From positions 1-64,000 of the forward strand of contig JAFUEH010000008.1 in NCBI GenBank assembly GCA_017463985.1: a DNA stretch of 64,000 bases, given 5' to 3'. The translations under genes and the position numbers were made by a program. Positions 26,088 through 34,381 of the stretch are shown here, piece by piece; position 1 is the stretch's first letter, and each line of letters begins with the position of its first letter. The notes under the pieces were generated by a model. That model saw only the letters and a program-made list of their open reading frames with translations, was not told where the DNA came from and made no database searches. The DNA is from Eubacterium sp. (GTDB lineage: Bacteria; Bacillota; Clostridia; Oscillospirales; Acutalibacteraceae).

Positions 26088-26885
26088 TTATAAATGTTCT
26101 ACCATATATTGAACGATTTTAGCACAGTTGGCGGCTGCCTTTGCTTCAAACTCTTGGTATTCCACAATTTCGCTTTCATCGGACTTGTCGGAAATGGCAC
26201 GAATAACGACATAGGGTGTGTTATTCAGATAACAGGTCTGCGCAATGGCAGCGCCCTCCATTTCGCAACACATACCGCCGAAATTATTGATGATTTTATC
26301 CTTTTGCTCTTTGGTGGAAATAAATTGGTCGCCTGAGCAAACTCTGCCTTCAAAAACATGAATATCGGGAGCGGCTTCCTGCACAGCCTTCACCGCTGCT
26401 GCACGGAGCGTTTCATCGGCGGGAAAAGCGTAAAGTCCCGTATATGGGATTTCGCCTTTTTGAAAGCCGATAGCCTCCACGTCGTAATCGTGCTGCACGG
26501 CATCTACGGATACAACAATGTCACCAATGTCAATTTGATTATCCAGTGAACCTGCAACGCCCGTATTAATGATTTTTATACAACCGAATTCGTTAATCAG
26601 CGTATGCGCACAAATACCGGCATTTACCTTGCCCATACCGCATTTTACGATAACAACGCTCTTTTCACCAAGCGTTCCCTCGCAAAACTCCATTTCGGCA
26701 ATTTTGGTAGTGTTCGTAATATTTGCAGCCTCTTTTAAGGAGGTTACCTCAACATCCATTGCACCGATAATACCGATAACCTCTTTCGTTTCAGCGGTTT
26801 TTGACTCTCCTTTTGAGCAAGCGACAAATATGGCGCTTACTGTCACTAAAGCAATACCGATAGCTGCTATAAACTTCTTTTTCAA
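26088..26885 (-). CDS. mtnN: Exported lipoprotein MTA/SAH nucleosidase
   Basis: 265 aa. The nucleosidase domain starts at about residue 36: IGIIGAMDVEVTSL (general-acid Glu), CGMGKVNAGICAHTLI, NTGVAGSLDNQIDIGDIVV, GDQFIS, CCEMEGAAIAQ and VIRAISDKSDE (catalytic Asp). It cleaves methylthioadenosine and S-adenosylhomocysteine, normally in the cytoplasm. Here residues 1-23 are a signal peptide ending in the lipobox FVAC, so the enzyme should be lipid-anchored outside the membrane, where it may salvage nucleosides or act on signalling precursors. It follows the wall GH3 gene by 15 bases. Confidence 0.9.
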   Translation of the reverse strand: MKKKFIAAIGIALVTVSAIFVACSKGESKTAETKEVIGIIGAMDVEVTSLKEAANITNTTKIAEMEFCEGTLGEKSVVIVKCGMGKVNAGICAHTLINEFGCIKIINTGVAGSLDNQIDIGDIVVSVDAVQHDYDVEAIGFQKGEIPYTGLYAFPADETLRAAAVKAVQEAAPDIHVFEGRVCSGDQFISTKEQKDKIINNFGGMCCEMEGAAIAQTCYLNNTPYVVIRAISDKSDESEIVEYQEFEAKAAANCAKIVQYMVEHL

Positions 26886-26900
26886 ATCTATACCCCCTAA

Positions 26901-29297
26901 TTATTTTATCTGCTTCTTTGTTTTCTTAACTATGATAAGGGTAGCAAAACCTAATGCTATCATCATAGCGCTTATAAAAAGACCGTTCCAAATCTCAGCC
27001 CCTGTTTTGGGCGAGATTTTAGAATTACTTTTAACGGTGTTGCTGTCTTTATTTTCGCCTTTTGTTGTAGTTTCTGTTATCTTCTCCGTTGTTTTTTCCG
27101 TTGTTTCTTCGGAGGTGTTCTCACTCTTAGTCAGCGTGAAGGTCGTTGTCAGTTCGCCGTTATAGACAGCCACCTTCAGTGTATGCTCTCCTGCGGAAAG
27201 TGATTTTGTAAATGCGTCCTTGAAGGTCAAGATTGTGCTTCCCTTTGAGAGTGTGTATTGGTCATTATCTACTACGATATCATCCACGAACACCTGACCT
27301 TCGGCAACAAAGAGGTCGTAATCCATATCAAATTCAAAGGTAAGGTTTTTGTCCGTCGTTATATCAAAGGTTTGCTTTTCACCCTTAATAAAGTGATATT
27401 CCTTTTCATACTGCAAGCCATAGCCTCTTTCATAGATATAATCAGAGGTATAATGATATTCACCGTCAAGCTCAGGAATATTGACGGGGAGCGTACCGAG
27501 CCTTGCATCTATATCAAACGCTGTGTAAATACCTGCAGGGATGCTAACGCCGTAGGTCGGAACAGAGCCTTTTGAAAAATCGGGCTTTTCATTCATTCCC
27601 TTGCAGGAATAAGCAAGCAAAATGGCGTCGCCCTTTTGAAGCCTTGCCGCATCATAAGGAAGGTTACAGCTGACGAAGGCAATTTTGCCGCCGTTTTCGT
27701 GAACATAATCCGCAACAGCATCAAGGTTACTGTATTGCGCCGCTGCTAATCCCGCCTCGCTATACTGCTCCGTAACGGCTATCACATTTTTTGCACCGCT
27801 GACGGCTTCCTTCATTTCGTCAAGCGTAGCATTTCTTGTGAGGAATACGGATACATCCATATCCTTTTCAATCAATCCGTCCTCTTTCAGACGGTCAATC
27901 GCATATTCGCCGGCTAACACCTCATTGGCATAAGGCACAAAAATAACCGTCTTTTCGCTATGATTAATCGGGAGGTAATGATCATCATTTTTCACCAGCG
28001 TAATGGATTTTTTGGCAATATCCCATTCCTTATTGTGGTTCGCTTCTGAGCCGACAATGCTGTTTGCGTTTTTATTTTTTCCCGAAAGGTCTGAGCCGTC
28101 ATAAACAGACATCAGCCCATTCTTTTCTTTTAAGGTCAATATTCTCTCAACAGCCTTGTTGATATTGTCCATGGATATTTCGCCTGCATCAGCAAGAGCG
28201 GCAACATCCTTGATATACTGTTCAAGAGCGTCAATTCCGTCTGCAGTGCCTGTGTCAACGGGCATAAGAATAATATCCACGCCGGCGTTAATGGCAAGCC
28301 TTGCAGAATCTAAAGGATTAAAATGCTCTGCAATCGCCGCCATATTCATCGCATCGGTTACGACAACGCCGTTATACCCCATATCCTTTCTTAAAACATC
28401 CGTGATAATGGTTTTGGAAAGCGTGGCAGGCAGTTCAATTTCACTGCCGTCCTTGATAGAGATATAGGTTTCCTTTTCTATTTTCGGATACTGAATATGC
28501 GCCGTCATAATGATCTGCGCACCGTTTTCAATACAAAAAGCAAACGGAACAAGTTCGTTATTTTTCAGTTCGTCGTAGGTCTTTTCAATTCTCGGCAAGC
28601 CCGTGTGGCTGTCCGTTGAAGCATCGCCGTGACCGGGAAAATGCTTTAAGGCAGTGATAACGCTTTCGCTTTTTAAGCCGTGCATAAAGGCATTGCCGAA
28701 GGTGGCGGCTGTATCGGCATCGTCAGAAAAGGAACGCACGCCGATAACAGGGTTGGAAGGATTGCTGTTGACATCCACTACGGGCGCAAAATCAACATTA
28801 TATCCAATAGCGTTTAATTCCTGGCCGATGATTTTACCAATGTCATAGGCATTTTGACTGTCACCCGTTGCGCCAAGCGCCATATTACCGGGACCTTGCG
28901 TTCCGTGTGAAAGCCTTGTAACGCCTGCGCCCTCCTGATCAACGGAAATAAGCAGCTGCGGTCTTTTTTCATTTGCAATATTCGCCGTCTGCATTTCATC
29001 AATCAGTTTCAGTGCCTGTTCGGTTGATGTGTTATTCTGCGCAAATAAAATGACGCCTGCAAAGTCATATTTGGCAATCATGCTTTTTTGCTTTTCGTTA
29101 AGCTCTGTAACGCCTGTACCGTCATAGTAACGGAAGGTGGGCATCAGCATTTGCGCAATTTTGTCCTCGGTTGTCATATCGGCAATAACAGCCTCCTTTG
29201 ACAAAGAGGTTGTCGCCGAGGCTGTCATCGCAGGAATAAGCAGCTGAACAAGCAAAGTCAATGCCGTAATAATGGAGATTATTTTGTGTTTGCTCAT
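26901..29297 (-). CDS. Wall-anchored GH3 beta-N-acetylhexosaminidase (NagZ-like)
   Basis: 798 aa. Signal peptide 1-29 (ending TASATT). GH3 domain: DQEGAGVTRLSHGTQGPGNM, the NagZ His/Asp loop KHFPGHGDASTDSHTGLP (about residue 217), and nucleophile Asp in VVVTDAMNMAAI. An alpha/beta-sandwich domain follows, then an X2-like Ig domain (STILTFKDAFTKSLSAGEHTL), a Thr/Glu-rich spacer and the sorting signal SPKTG with a membrane segment and basic tail. It probably releases GlcNAc from peptidoglycan or glycans at the surface. No sortase gene is in the window. Confidence 0.92.
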   Translation of the reverse strand: MSKHKIISIITALTLLVQLLIPAMTASATTSLSKEAVIADMTTEDKIAQMLMPTFRYYDGTGVTELNEKQKSMIAKYDFAGVILFAQNNTSTEQALKLIDEMQTANIANEKRPQLLISVDQEGAGVTRLSHGTQGPGNMALGATGDSQNAYDIGKIIGQELNAIGYNVDFAPVVDVNSNPSNPVIGVRSFSDDADTAATFGNAFMHGLKSESVITALKHFPGHGDASTDSHTGLPRIEKTYDELKNNELVPFAFCIENGAQIIMTAHIQYPKIEKETYISIKDGSEIELPATLSKTIITDVLRKDMGYNGVVVTDAMNMAAIAEHFNPLDSARLAINAGVDIILMPVDTGTADGIDALEQYIKDVAALADAGEISMDNINKAVERILTLKEKNGLMSVYDGSDLSGKNKNANSIVGSEANHNKEWDIAKKSITLVKNDDHYLPINHSEKTVIFVPYANEVLAGEYAIDRLKEDGLIEKDMDVSVFLTRNATLDEMKEAVSGAKNVIAVTEQYSEAGLAAAQYSNLDAVADYVHENGGKIAFVSCNLPYDAARLQKGDAILLAYSCKGMNEKPDFSKGSVPTYGVSIPAGIYTAFDIDARLGTLPVNIPELDGEYHYTSDYIYERGYGLQYEKEYHFIKGEKQTFDITTDKNLTFEFDMDYDLFVAEGQVFVDDIVVDNDQYTLSKGSTILTFKDAFTKSLSAGEHTLKVAVYNGELTTTFTLTKSENTSEETTEKTTEKITETTTKGENKDSNTVKSNSKISPKTGAEIWNGLFISAMMIALGFATLIIVKKTKKQIK

Positions 29298-29350
29298 TTG
29301 ATTGACTCCTTTATTATTTTCTTAAATATTCTGACGATACAGGGAAAATC

Positions 29351-29447
29351 GAAGTAGGTATCGGGGAACGGTTCATCCTTTAAGCATAGGAGATGCGAAC
29401 CCGACAGCCCCTATGCTTAATGTGAAGTGCCACCATTCGCCTACTTC
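29351..29447. ncRNA. Rod-like inverted-repeat element upstream of the GH3 gene
   Basis: Outer arms GAAGTAGG/CCTACTTC (29351-29358, 29440-29447) enclose an 11-bp perfect stem TTAAGCATAGG/CCTATGCTTAA (29380-29390, 29410-29420) whose loop carries GAACCCGACAG. The 27-base inner segment (29384-29410) recurs with two mismatches at 49841-49867. It could be a leader RNA or a small mobile repeat; neither is proven. Confidence 0.5.
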
Positions 29448-29457
29448 TTAAAACATC

Positions 29458-29482
29458 AGCACGGGCTTATGTAACCCGTGCT
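29458..29482 (-). terminator. Terminator after the SPKTG surface protein gene
   Basis: AGCACGGG/CCCGTGCT stem, then GATGTTTTAAG on the minus strand. It separates the operon starting at 31.7 kb from the GH3 gene. Confidence 0.6.
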
Positions 29483-29504
29483 AATTAGAATTTCAATGAT
29501 GTTG

Positions 29505-30557
29505 CTAATTATTTTGTATTCTCTTTTTCCTGCCGCACACAAGAAGTCCTGCACCGCCGACAAGCATAGCGGAAAAGGCAGCGATAGGTGCTTTAGCGCC
29601 GGTTTTGGGCGAGGTCTTTGATGTGCTTTTCTTGTCGTCTTTTTTACTTGTTTGTGTATTATTCGTTGTTTCAGTTGCCGTTTCCTCAATCGTGAAATCG
29701 GTTTGTGCTGTACCGTCAAGATATTCAAAGGTCAGCGTATGCTTACCTGCCGCAAGGGTATCGAGATATTCGGCATTTAACTTAACAATGGTGCTACCTT
29801 CTTCAACGGTATAGTCAGTGTTGCTAAGCTCTTCGCCGTCAACAGACAGGCTTTGGAACTTGTCGTAAGAGCCGTTAGCTGTTACCGTTAAAGTTTCGCC
29901 CCTCTTGATGGTTTGATTAGCGCCCTCGATAACCTCATAATCAATGGTATAAGGCGTTACCAGTTCATCATAGTAACAGTACCACTCATCACAAACCTCA
30001 TAGATTCCAGCCGGATATTCGGAATCTGCTGTGCGCTCTACCTGCTTTACCGTGTGCTCATGCTTTTCTACGGTAATAGCGGTCGTAAAGTCGTCTGCGC
30101 TGTCCTGATAGCCAACCACATAGTAGGTTTCACCGGCTTCCAGTTTAGCTGTGAATTTCAACGTGCCGATATGTTCAACATCCATGCCACTTTCCGCGAG
30201 TTCACTTTTTTCTTCATCGCTCAGGCTGCTTAAATCCATAAAGAATACCATACTTTGTGTAGCAGTATAGTCCTCTGCATACAAATCTACCGCGATAACA
30301 CCGCTCGCAACGTCTTCATCGGAAGCGTTCATATTCGTGTATTCTTTATCGCATGTAAATGTGTACCAGCCGTCCTCTGTCGGTACGAACTTAGCAAACT
30401 TGTTTTCATCCTCATCACTACCGTTTTTCGGCATCGTGATAGTAACGCTTGCGCCAACGGAAAGTTCAGGCACGTCTTCTGCAAAAGCAGTTAAATTCAA
30501 AACAAGGCAACTAAGAAGCATTGCTGTAGCCGCAATAATAGATAAAACCTTTTTCAT
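29505..30557 (-). CDS. Secreted wall-anchored protein with X2-like domain
   Basis: 350 aa. Signal peptide 1-26 (CLVLNLTAFA). Residues 30-165 are a beta-rich domain (GWYTFTCDKEYTNM, KLEAGETYYVVGYQDSAD); residues 205-285 an X2-like Ig domain (TVEEGSTIVKLNAEYLDTL, AAGKHTLTFEYLDG). A Thr/Lys spacer leads to SPKTG, a membrane segment and RKKR tail. Last gene of the DUF3592-AIM24 operon (24 bases after AIM24), so part of the operator-defined regulon. The function is unknown. Confidence 0.82.
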   Translation of the reverse strand: MKKVLSIIAATAMLLSCLVLNLTAFAEDVPELSVGASVTITMPKNGSDEDENKFAKFVPTEDGWYTFTCDKEYTNMNASDEDVASGVIAVDLYAEDYTATQSMVFFMDLSSLSDEEKSELAESGMDVEHIGTLKFTAKLEAGETYYVVGYQDSADDFTTAITVEKHEHTVKQVERTADSEYPAGIYEVCDEWYCYYDELVTPYTIDYEVIEGANQTIKRGETLTVTANGSYDKFQSLSVDGEELSNTDYTVEEGSTIVKLNAEYLDTLAAGKHTLTFEYLDGTAQTDFTIEETATETTNNTQTSKKDDKKSTSKTSPKTGAKAPIAAFSAMLVGGAGLLVCGRKKRIQNN

Positions 30558-30581
30558 AATAACCTCTCTTTTTATTTTTAA

Positions 30582-31268
30582 TTAATCATTTGAAACCGTT
30601 GTTTTGGTAATGAACGGATCAATCGCCATCGCGGTTTTTTGAATCGGCATGGTCTGCAGAATGACATGGCCGGGGCCTTTGACAACCGTGTTGAACAATC
30701 CTTCGCCGCCAAAGAGAACATTCTTTACGCCCTTAACCGTTCTTGTGTCCATAGAACAGGAAGCGTCCATTGCCGCAAGATAGCCTGTATCAATAATTTT
30801 GCAGTCGCCGGCAGGAATGTCATACTCAACAGCGGAGCCGTCGATCTCAATGAAAACAATACCGTTGCCGCTGAACTTCTGCATAATGAAGCCCTCTCCG
30901 CCAAACAGACCTGCCTTGAGCTTCTTCTGGAAAAATACGGAAACATCAATGTTGCCGTAGCTCGCAAGGAAAGCGCTCTTTTGAGCAATAACGGGTTTAT
31001 CGGGAGTCACCTCGATTGCTCTGATAGAGCCCGGGAAAGAGGAAGCAAACGCAATTTCGCCTGCTTTGTTCGCATGGTAAATGTTGCTGAACATTTTTTC
31101 GCCCGTGAACATTTTGCCGAACATCTTGCCGATGCCGCCGCCCTGTGTTTTCATTTCAATTTCGTCGTCCATCCAGCTCATTGAGCCGCCTTCGCACTTC
31201 ATTTCTTCGCCTGCTTCGAGCTGACAAAGTAATACGGGAAGGTTGCCGCCTTCAATTTTGTAATTCAT
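30582..31268 (-). CDS. AIM24/TIGR00266-family protein
   Basis: 228 aa. The pattern GGNLPVLLCQLEAGEEMKCEGG, SFPGSIRAIEV, LFGGEGFIMQKFSGNGIVF and CSMDTRTVKGVKNVLFGGEG is characteristic of the AIM24 family (mitochondrial biogenesis protein homologues in bacteria, of unclear role). Translated 13 bases after the DUF3592 gene, under the same operator-type promoter. Confidence 0.9.
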   Translation of the reverse strand: MNYKIEGGNLPVLLCQLEAGEEMKCEGGSMSWMDDEIEMKTQGGGIGKMFGKMFTGEKMFSNIYHANKAGEIAFASSFPGSIRAIEVTPDKPVIAQKSAFLASYGNIDVSVFFQKKLKAGLFGGEGFIMQKFSGNGIVFIEIDGSAVEYDIPAGDCKIIDTGYLAAMDASCSMDTRTVKGVKNVLFGGEGLFNTVVKGPGHVILQTMPIQKTAMAIDPFITKTTVSND

Positions 31269-31281
31269 AAATGGTCCTCCT

Positions 31282-31707
31282 TTACCTTCCGGTAATGAAT
31301 TTTCTGATTAAAGTAACCAAGCCTGCAACGGCAACTAACGCACCGAGGACGATAAAGATAACGCCGCCCTTCGTCGGGCTGAGAGAGGAATACTTATCAG
31401 GATTTTTGGACTGAACAAGAATTTCTACCGTGTCACCGACCTGCAAATTGTCGTCCTGTTCGGGTGCAAGCACATGTTCATACGGTTCGCCGTCAAACTC
31501 ATAGTCGATATAGGCAGTATTGACAAGGTGATCAGGCTCATCAGGGTCTGCTGACTCTTCCCACTCCTGCTGAATGTCAACAACGGTTGCTGTGATTTGC
31601 GTGTCGTACAAATCTTTTTCCGAGATCGTCTTTATCCCGACAACAACAAAGATGATGCCGACCACAACGGCTGCAATGGACATAATGATTGGTAAGATTT
31701 TTTTCAT
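31282..31707 (-). CDS. DUF3592-like membrane protein
   Basis: 141 aa from ATG 31707 with AAGGAGG upstream. An N-terminal segment (IIMSIAAVVVGIIFVVVGI) and a C-terminal segment (VIFIVLGALVAVAGLVTLI) flank a beta-rich domain of about 80 residues (VVDIQQEWEES, AYIDYEFDGEPYEH, GDTVEILVQSKNPDKY), the DUF3592 layout. First gene of an operon with AIM24 and the SPKTG protein. Confidence 0.82.
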   Translation of the reverse strand: MKKILPIIMSIAAVVVGIIFVVVGIKTISEKDLYDTQITATVVDIQQEWEESADPDEPDHLVNTAYIDYEFDGEPYEHVLAPEQDDNLQVGDTVEILVQSKNPDKYSSLSPTKGGVIFIVLGALVAVAGLVTLIRKFITGR

Positions 31708-31743
31708 ATTGAAACCTCCTTTTAAATATAATCTTACATTATA

Positions 31744-31788
31744 ACTATACCACAATGAATTCCGTTTGTCATTCACCGGAATGGTTAA
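31744..31788 (-). promoter_or_regulatory. Regulon promoter P1 (DUF3592-AIM24 operon)
   Basis: Operator TTAACC-ATTCC-GGTGAATGACA (31788-31767), where ATGACA (31772-31767) is the -35; 17-base spacer; TATAGT -10 (31749-31744). Confidence 0.85.
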
Positions 31789-31821
31789 AAAAAGAGAACC
31801 TCCGAAGAAGTTCTCTTTTTT
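31787..31821. terminator. Bidirectional terminator downstream of the 822-aa protein gene
   Basis: AAAAAGAGAAC pairs with GTTCTCTTTTT across nine bases; it touches the upstream edge of the P1 operator. Confidence 0.8.
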
Positions 31822-31834
31822 AGTATGATTTTAA

Positions 31835-34303
31835 TTATGCCGTTGCGTCAGCCTTGTTCTTTTTACGTTTAGGAAGGATAACGCCCGTTGTACCTACGAT
31901 ACCGAGTGCAAGACCGCCGATTGCGGCAAGAGCAAGGTAGCCGTAGTTGAAGGCGGACGCCGTAGCCGTAAATGCGCCTTCATCCGTCTGCCAGTAGAGG
32001 TACATGCCGCCCTTCTTGCTGTCGTTGCGGTAGCAGTATGCGGTGTCGTCCAAAAGGGTGGGCGCGGAGGAGCAGAACATGTGCAAAAATCCGTTGCTGT
32101 TCGCGGGCTTTTTGGTGTCGCCGTAAACTCTCGTCAGGGAATCCGCAAGGATCGGGTCGCCCTTGGCGGAAGATCTGTTCACGTAAAGCGCAAGCCATTC
32201 CTTGCCCACGTCGCCGTTGAGATCCGCCGCATCGCCGCAGCCCCACTTTTGATAATCGGAAACGCCGGACTGCGCGTTTTTATGAATACCGACCGTTTGC
32301 CGGTTGCACTTGACGACCTCGTAATAGGCGAACTGGTCGAAGGTGATGAGCTGCTGCTGTTTGCCGTTTTCATCGGTATAATAACTTACGATATCCGCCT
32401 CGTCCACGATCATGAGCGGAATCTGGGTGAAATCACGGTTATAGAACTTGACGAGCTGCGCCGCCTCCACCGCGGCCGCCGCGATCATCAGCACTGCGCC
32501 GACGCCCATCACGATTTTGCCGGCAGCGCTCATACTCTTCGCACCGGCAAGGTTCCTTTGCGCATCACCAAGGCATTTAGAATAGAACTGTGAGCCATTT
32601 ATAAAGTCGCATGTTTGCCACGTTTCAGTCCATCCATTTACTAATGTAACATTTTGCGTTGATTCGTGAATTACGCCTCCCGCTTCTTCTATCAATTTTA
32701 GCTCATTATTAAAGAGATTAACATCTGCAGTGAATTCAGCTACATCCTTCGCCGCTCTGTACGCCACGACCGCTCCGGTAACGAACGTTACCAAGCCGAC
32801 GCTGGCCGCCGAGTAGAAAATGATATTTGCGATGCCGCCTTCATCCCACCATTCGTCGTAGGGGTCTCTGCCGAGATTTTTCTGCATCCGCGCCTTGCTG
32901 GTGATTGCCACGCCGTTGCGGAAGATGGCGCGATTCATGCCACTGTAAATAGAGATGATGTCTTTTTCTTCATCCTTGAAGATCTCATCAAGCGAGGGAA
33001 ACTCTGCTTCCATCGCGTCGTCGCTGTTCATACCAAGCGTGAACAGCTTGGTCAGCGGCAGCAGCTCCAGCGCCGCCCGCTGCCCCTTGGAGAGCGCCAC
33101 CGCGATGGGCGCGAAGTATTCCAGCTCCTCGCTGTAATCGTCGTCCTCATCCTCGGGACGGAACAGATCGTAAAGCGTACTGCCCCAGTCGCCGGAATAA
33201 TCCACCGTTTTCAGAAGGAAATAATAATCCTCCACGCTGCAGTAGCGGTCGTATTCTGTATCATACCGGGCAGCGTCCGTTTCCTGCAGGTCTGTGAAAT
33301 ACGCCTCCACGACTTCGCCGTAATCGTCGACAGGCTCATTTTCGCTGTCCAGGAATCCGTTCTCTTGGCAATACTCTTCAAACCAGAGGATATCCTCATG
33401 GACATCCGTCCATCGCTCTGCAAGAATCTTTGCGGAGTCCTCGTAATGTTCCGCCAGCACGCCGAGCGCCGCGGAGGGCGCCAGATCCTGACCGGCGACA
33501 GCGGGCACAAGCTCCCCGATCCTGTCGGTCAGATCCGTGCCGGTGAAGGAGTCGAGCCGGTCAAGCCAGGAATCCTCATTCGCGTCGGTTGCCAGCGCCA
33601 ATATCTGCTCGATGGCGATCACCGCAAAGCCGGTGCTTTCCAGAATGATCTGCTGCAGGTCCGCCACGTTCATTTTCTCTTCCTTGGAGAGCTTGTTATA
33701 CGCCTCGTCGCCGATTTCGGTCTTCGTCTTGTTCAGGAACAGGTCGCCCAAAGGCTTGCCGGTGTCGTTGACAGCGTATTCGTCATCGTTACCGTCATAG
33801 AATTTATTCAGCAGATCGTGGGCGTACTGCGCGCGCTTCTGCCCGCCTTCGCTTCCCTCGCCGTTGTAATTGGCGCGGTATTCCTCCAGAGCGGGAACGA
33901 AGGTCATGATAAACTCGTTGATGTCGGCCTTTTTCTGTTTCACAAGGGCCTCGTAATCGTCGAAGCTGTAGCCGCCGCCCAATTGGTTCATGGTCGCCAT
34001 ATCGGTGATGGCGCCATTCGGGTCGTTCGTGCGTTTTATGCCGAGGTAAGCGACGGATGTGGTAAAGCCCGGGGCCTCGGAGGTTTTGTCCTCGTTGAGG
34101 TCCGCGACCGGCTCCCAGCCGTTGTCGATGAGCCACTGCCGCGCCTTATCGCGGTCCGTGCCGGTAGCGACGTACACGTCGCTGATGTATTTGCCGTTTC
34201 CCGTAGAGTCGGCCGCCGCCTGCACCACGCTCACCGGCGCGATAAAGGCTGTGAGCGCCGCCAACAGGCAGGCAAGGAGTTTGGTTAAAAGTTTTCTGTT
34301 CAT
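31835..34303 (-). CDS. Exported multi-domain membrane protein, YLGYK/ITDI family, unknown function
   Basis: 822 aa from ATG 34303 (AAAGGAT site). Signal peptide 1-29 (VVQAAA). Residues 34-110 are one copy of a repeat shared with the two large proteins upstream: YISDVYVATG ... VAYLGIKRTNDPNGAITDMATM. A long acidic helical region follows, then two internal membrane segments (FYSAASVGLVTFVTGAVVAY and IVMGVGAVLMIAAAA) and a C-terminal domain ending in a membrane segment and KRKKNK tail without a sorting motif. An AT-rich block (32581-32750) sits in an otherwise GC-rich gene. It has its own operator promoter directly after the 1817-aa gene. Confidence 0.8.
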   Translation of the reverse strand: MNRKLLTKLLACLLAALTAFIAPVSVVQAAADSTGNGKYISDVYVATGTDRDKARQWLIDNGWEPVADLNEDKTSEAPGFTTSVAYLGIKRTNDPNGAITDMATMNQLGGGYSFDDYEALVKQKKADINEFIMTFVPALEEYRANYNGEGSEGGQKRAQYAHDLLNKFYDGNDDEYAVNDTGKPLGDLFLNKTKTEIGDEAYNKLSKEEKMNVADLQQIILESTGFAVIAIEQILALATDANEDSWLDRLDSFTGTDLTDRIGELVPAVAGQDLAPSAALGVLAEHYEDSAKILAERWTDVHEDILWFEEYCQENGFLDSENEPVDDYGEVVEAYFTDLQETDAARYDTEYDRYCSVEDYYFLLKTVDYSGDWGSTLYDLFRPEDEDDDYSEELEYFAPIAVALSKGQRAALELLPLTKLFTLGMNSDDAMEAEFPSLDEIFKDEEKDIISIYSGMNRAIFRNGVAITSKARMQKNLGRDPYDEWWDEGGIANIIFYSAASVGLVTFVTGAVVAYRAAKDVAEFTADVNLFNNELKLIEEAGGVIHESTQNVTLVNGWTETWQTCDFINGSQFYSKCLGDAQRNLAGAKSMSAAGKIVMGVGAVLMIAAAAVEAAQLVKFYNRDFTQIPLMIVDEADIVSYYTDENGKQQQLITFDQFAYYEVVKCNRQTVGIHKNAQSGVSDYQKWGCGDAADLNGDVGKEWLALYVNRSSAKGDPILADSLTRVYGDTKKPANSNGFLHMFCSSAPTLLDDTAYCYRNDSKKGGMYLYWQTDEGAFTATASAFNYGYLALAAIGGLALGIVGTTGVILPKRKKNKADATA

Positions 34304-34334
34304 ACGAATGATCCTTTCTTCATCTGATATTTCT

Positions 34335-34379
34335 ATCATATCATTTCGTTTCCCGTTTGTCATTCACCGGAATGGTGAA
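34335..34379 (-). promoter_or_regulatory. Regulon promoter P2 (822-aa protein)
   Basis: Operator is a perfect dyad here: TTCACC-ATTCC-GGTGAA, continuing to ATGACA (34363-34358, -35); 17 bases; TATGAT -10 (34340-34335). The operator lies three bases beyond the stop of the 1817-aa gene, with no terminator between. Confidence 0.85.
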
Positions 34380-34381
34380 TT

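Noticed and set aside
29351-29447. Rod-like element as 6S or SRP RNA
   Set aside because: No SRP GGAAGCAG-type tetraloop motif and too short for 6S RNA; no large central bubble of the right form.
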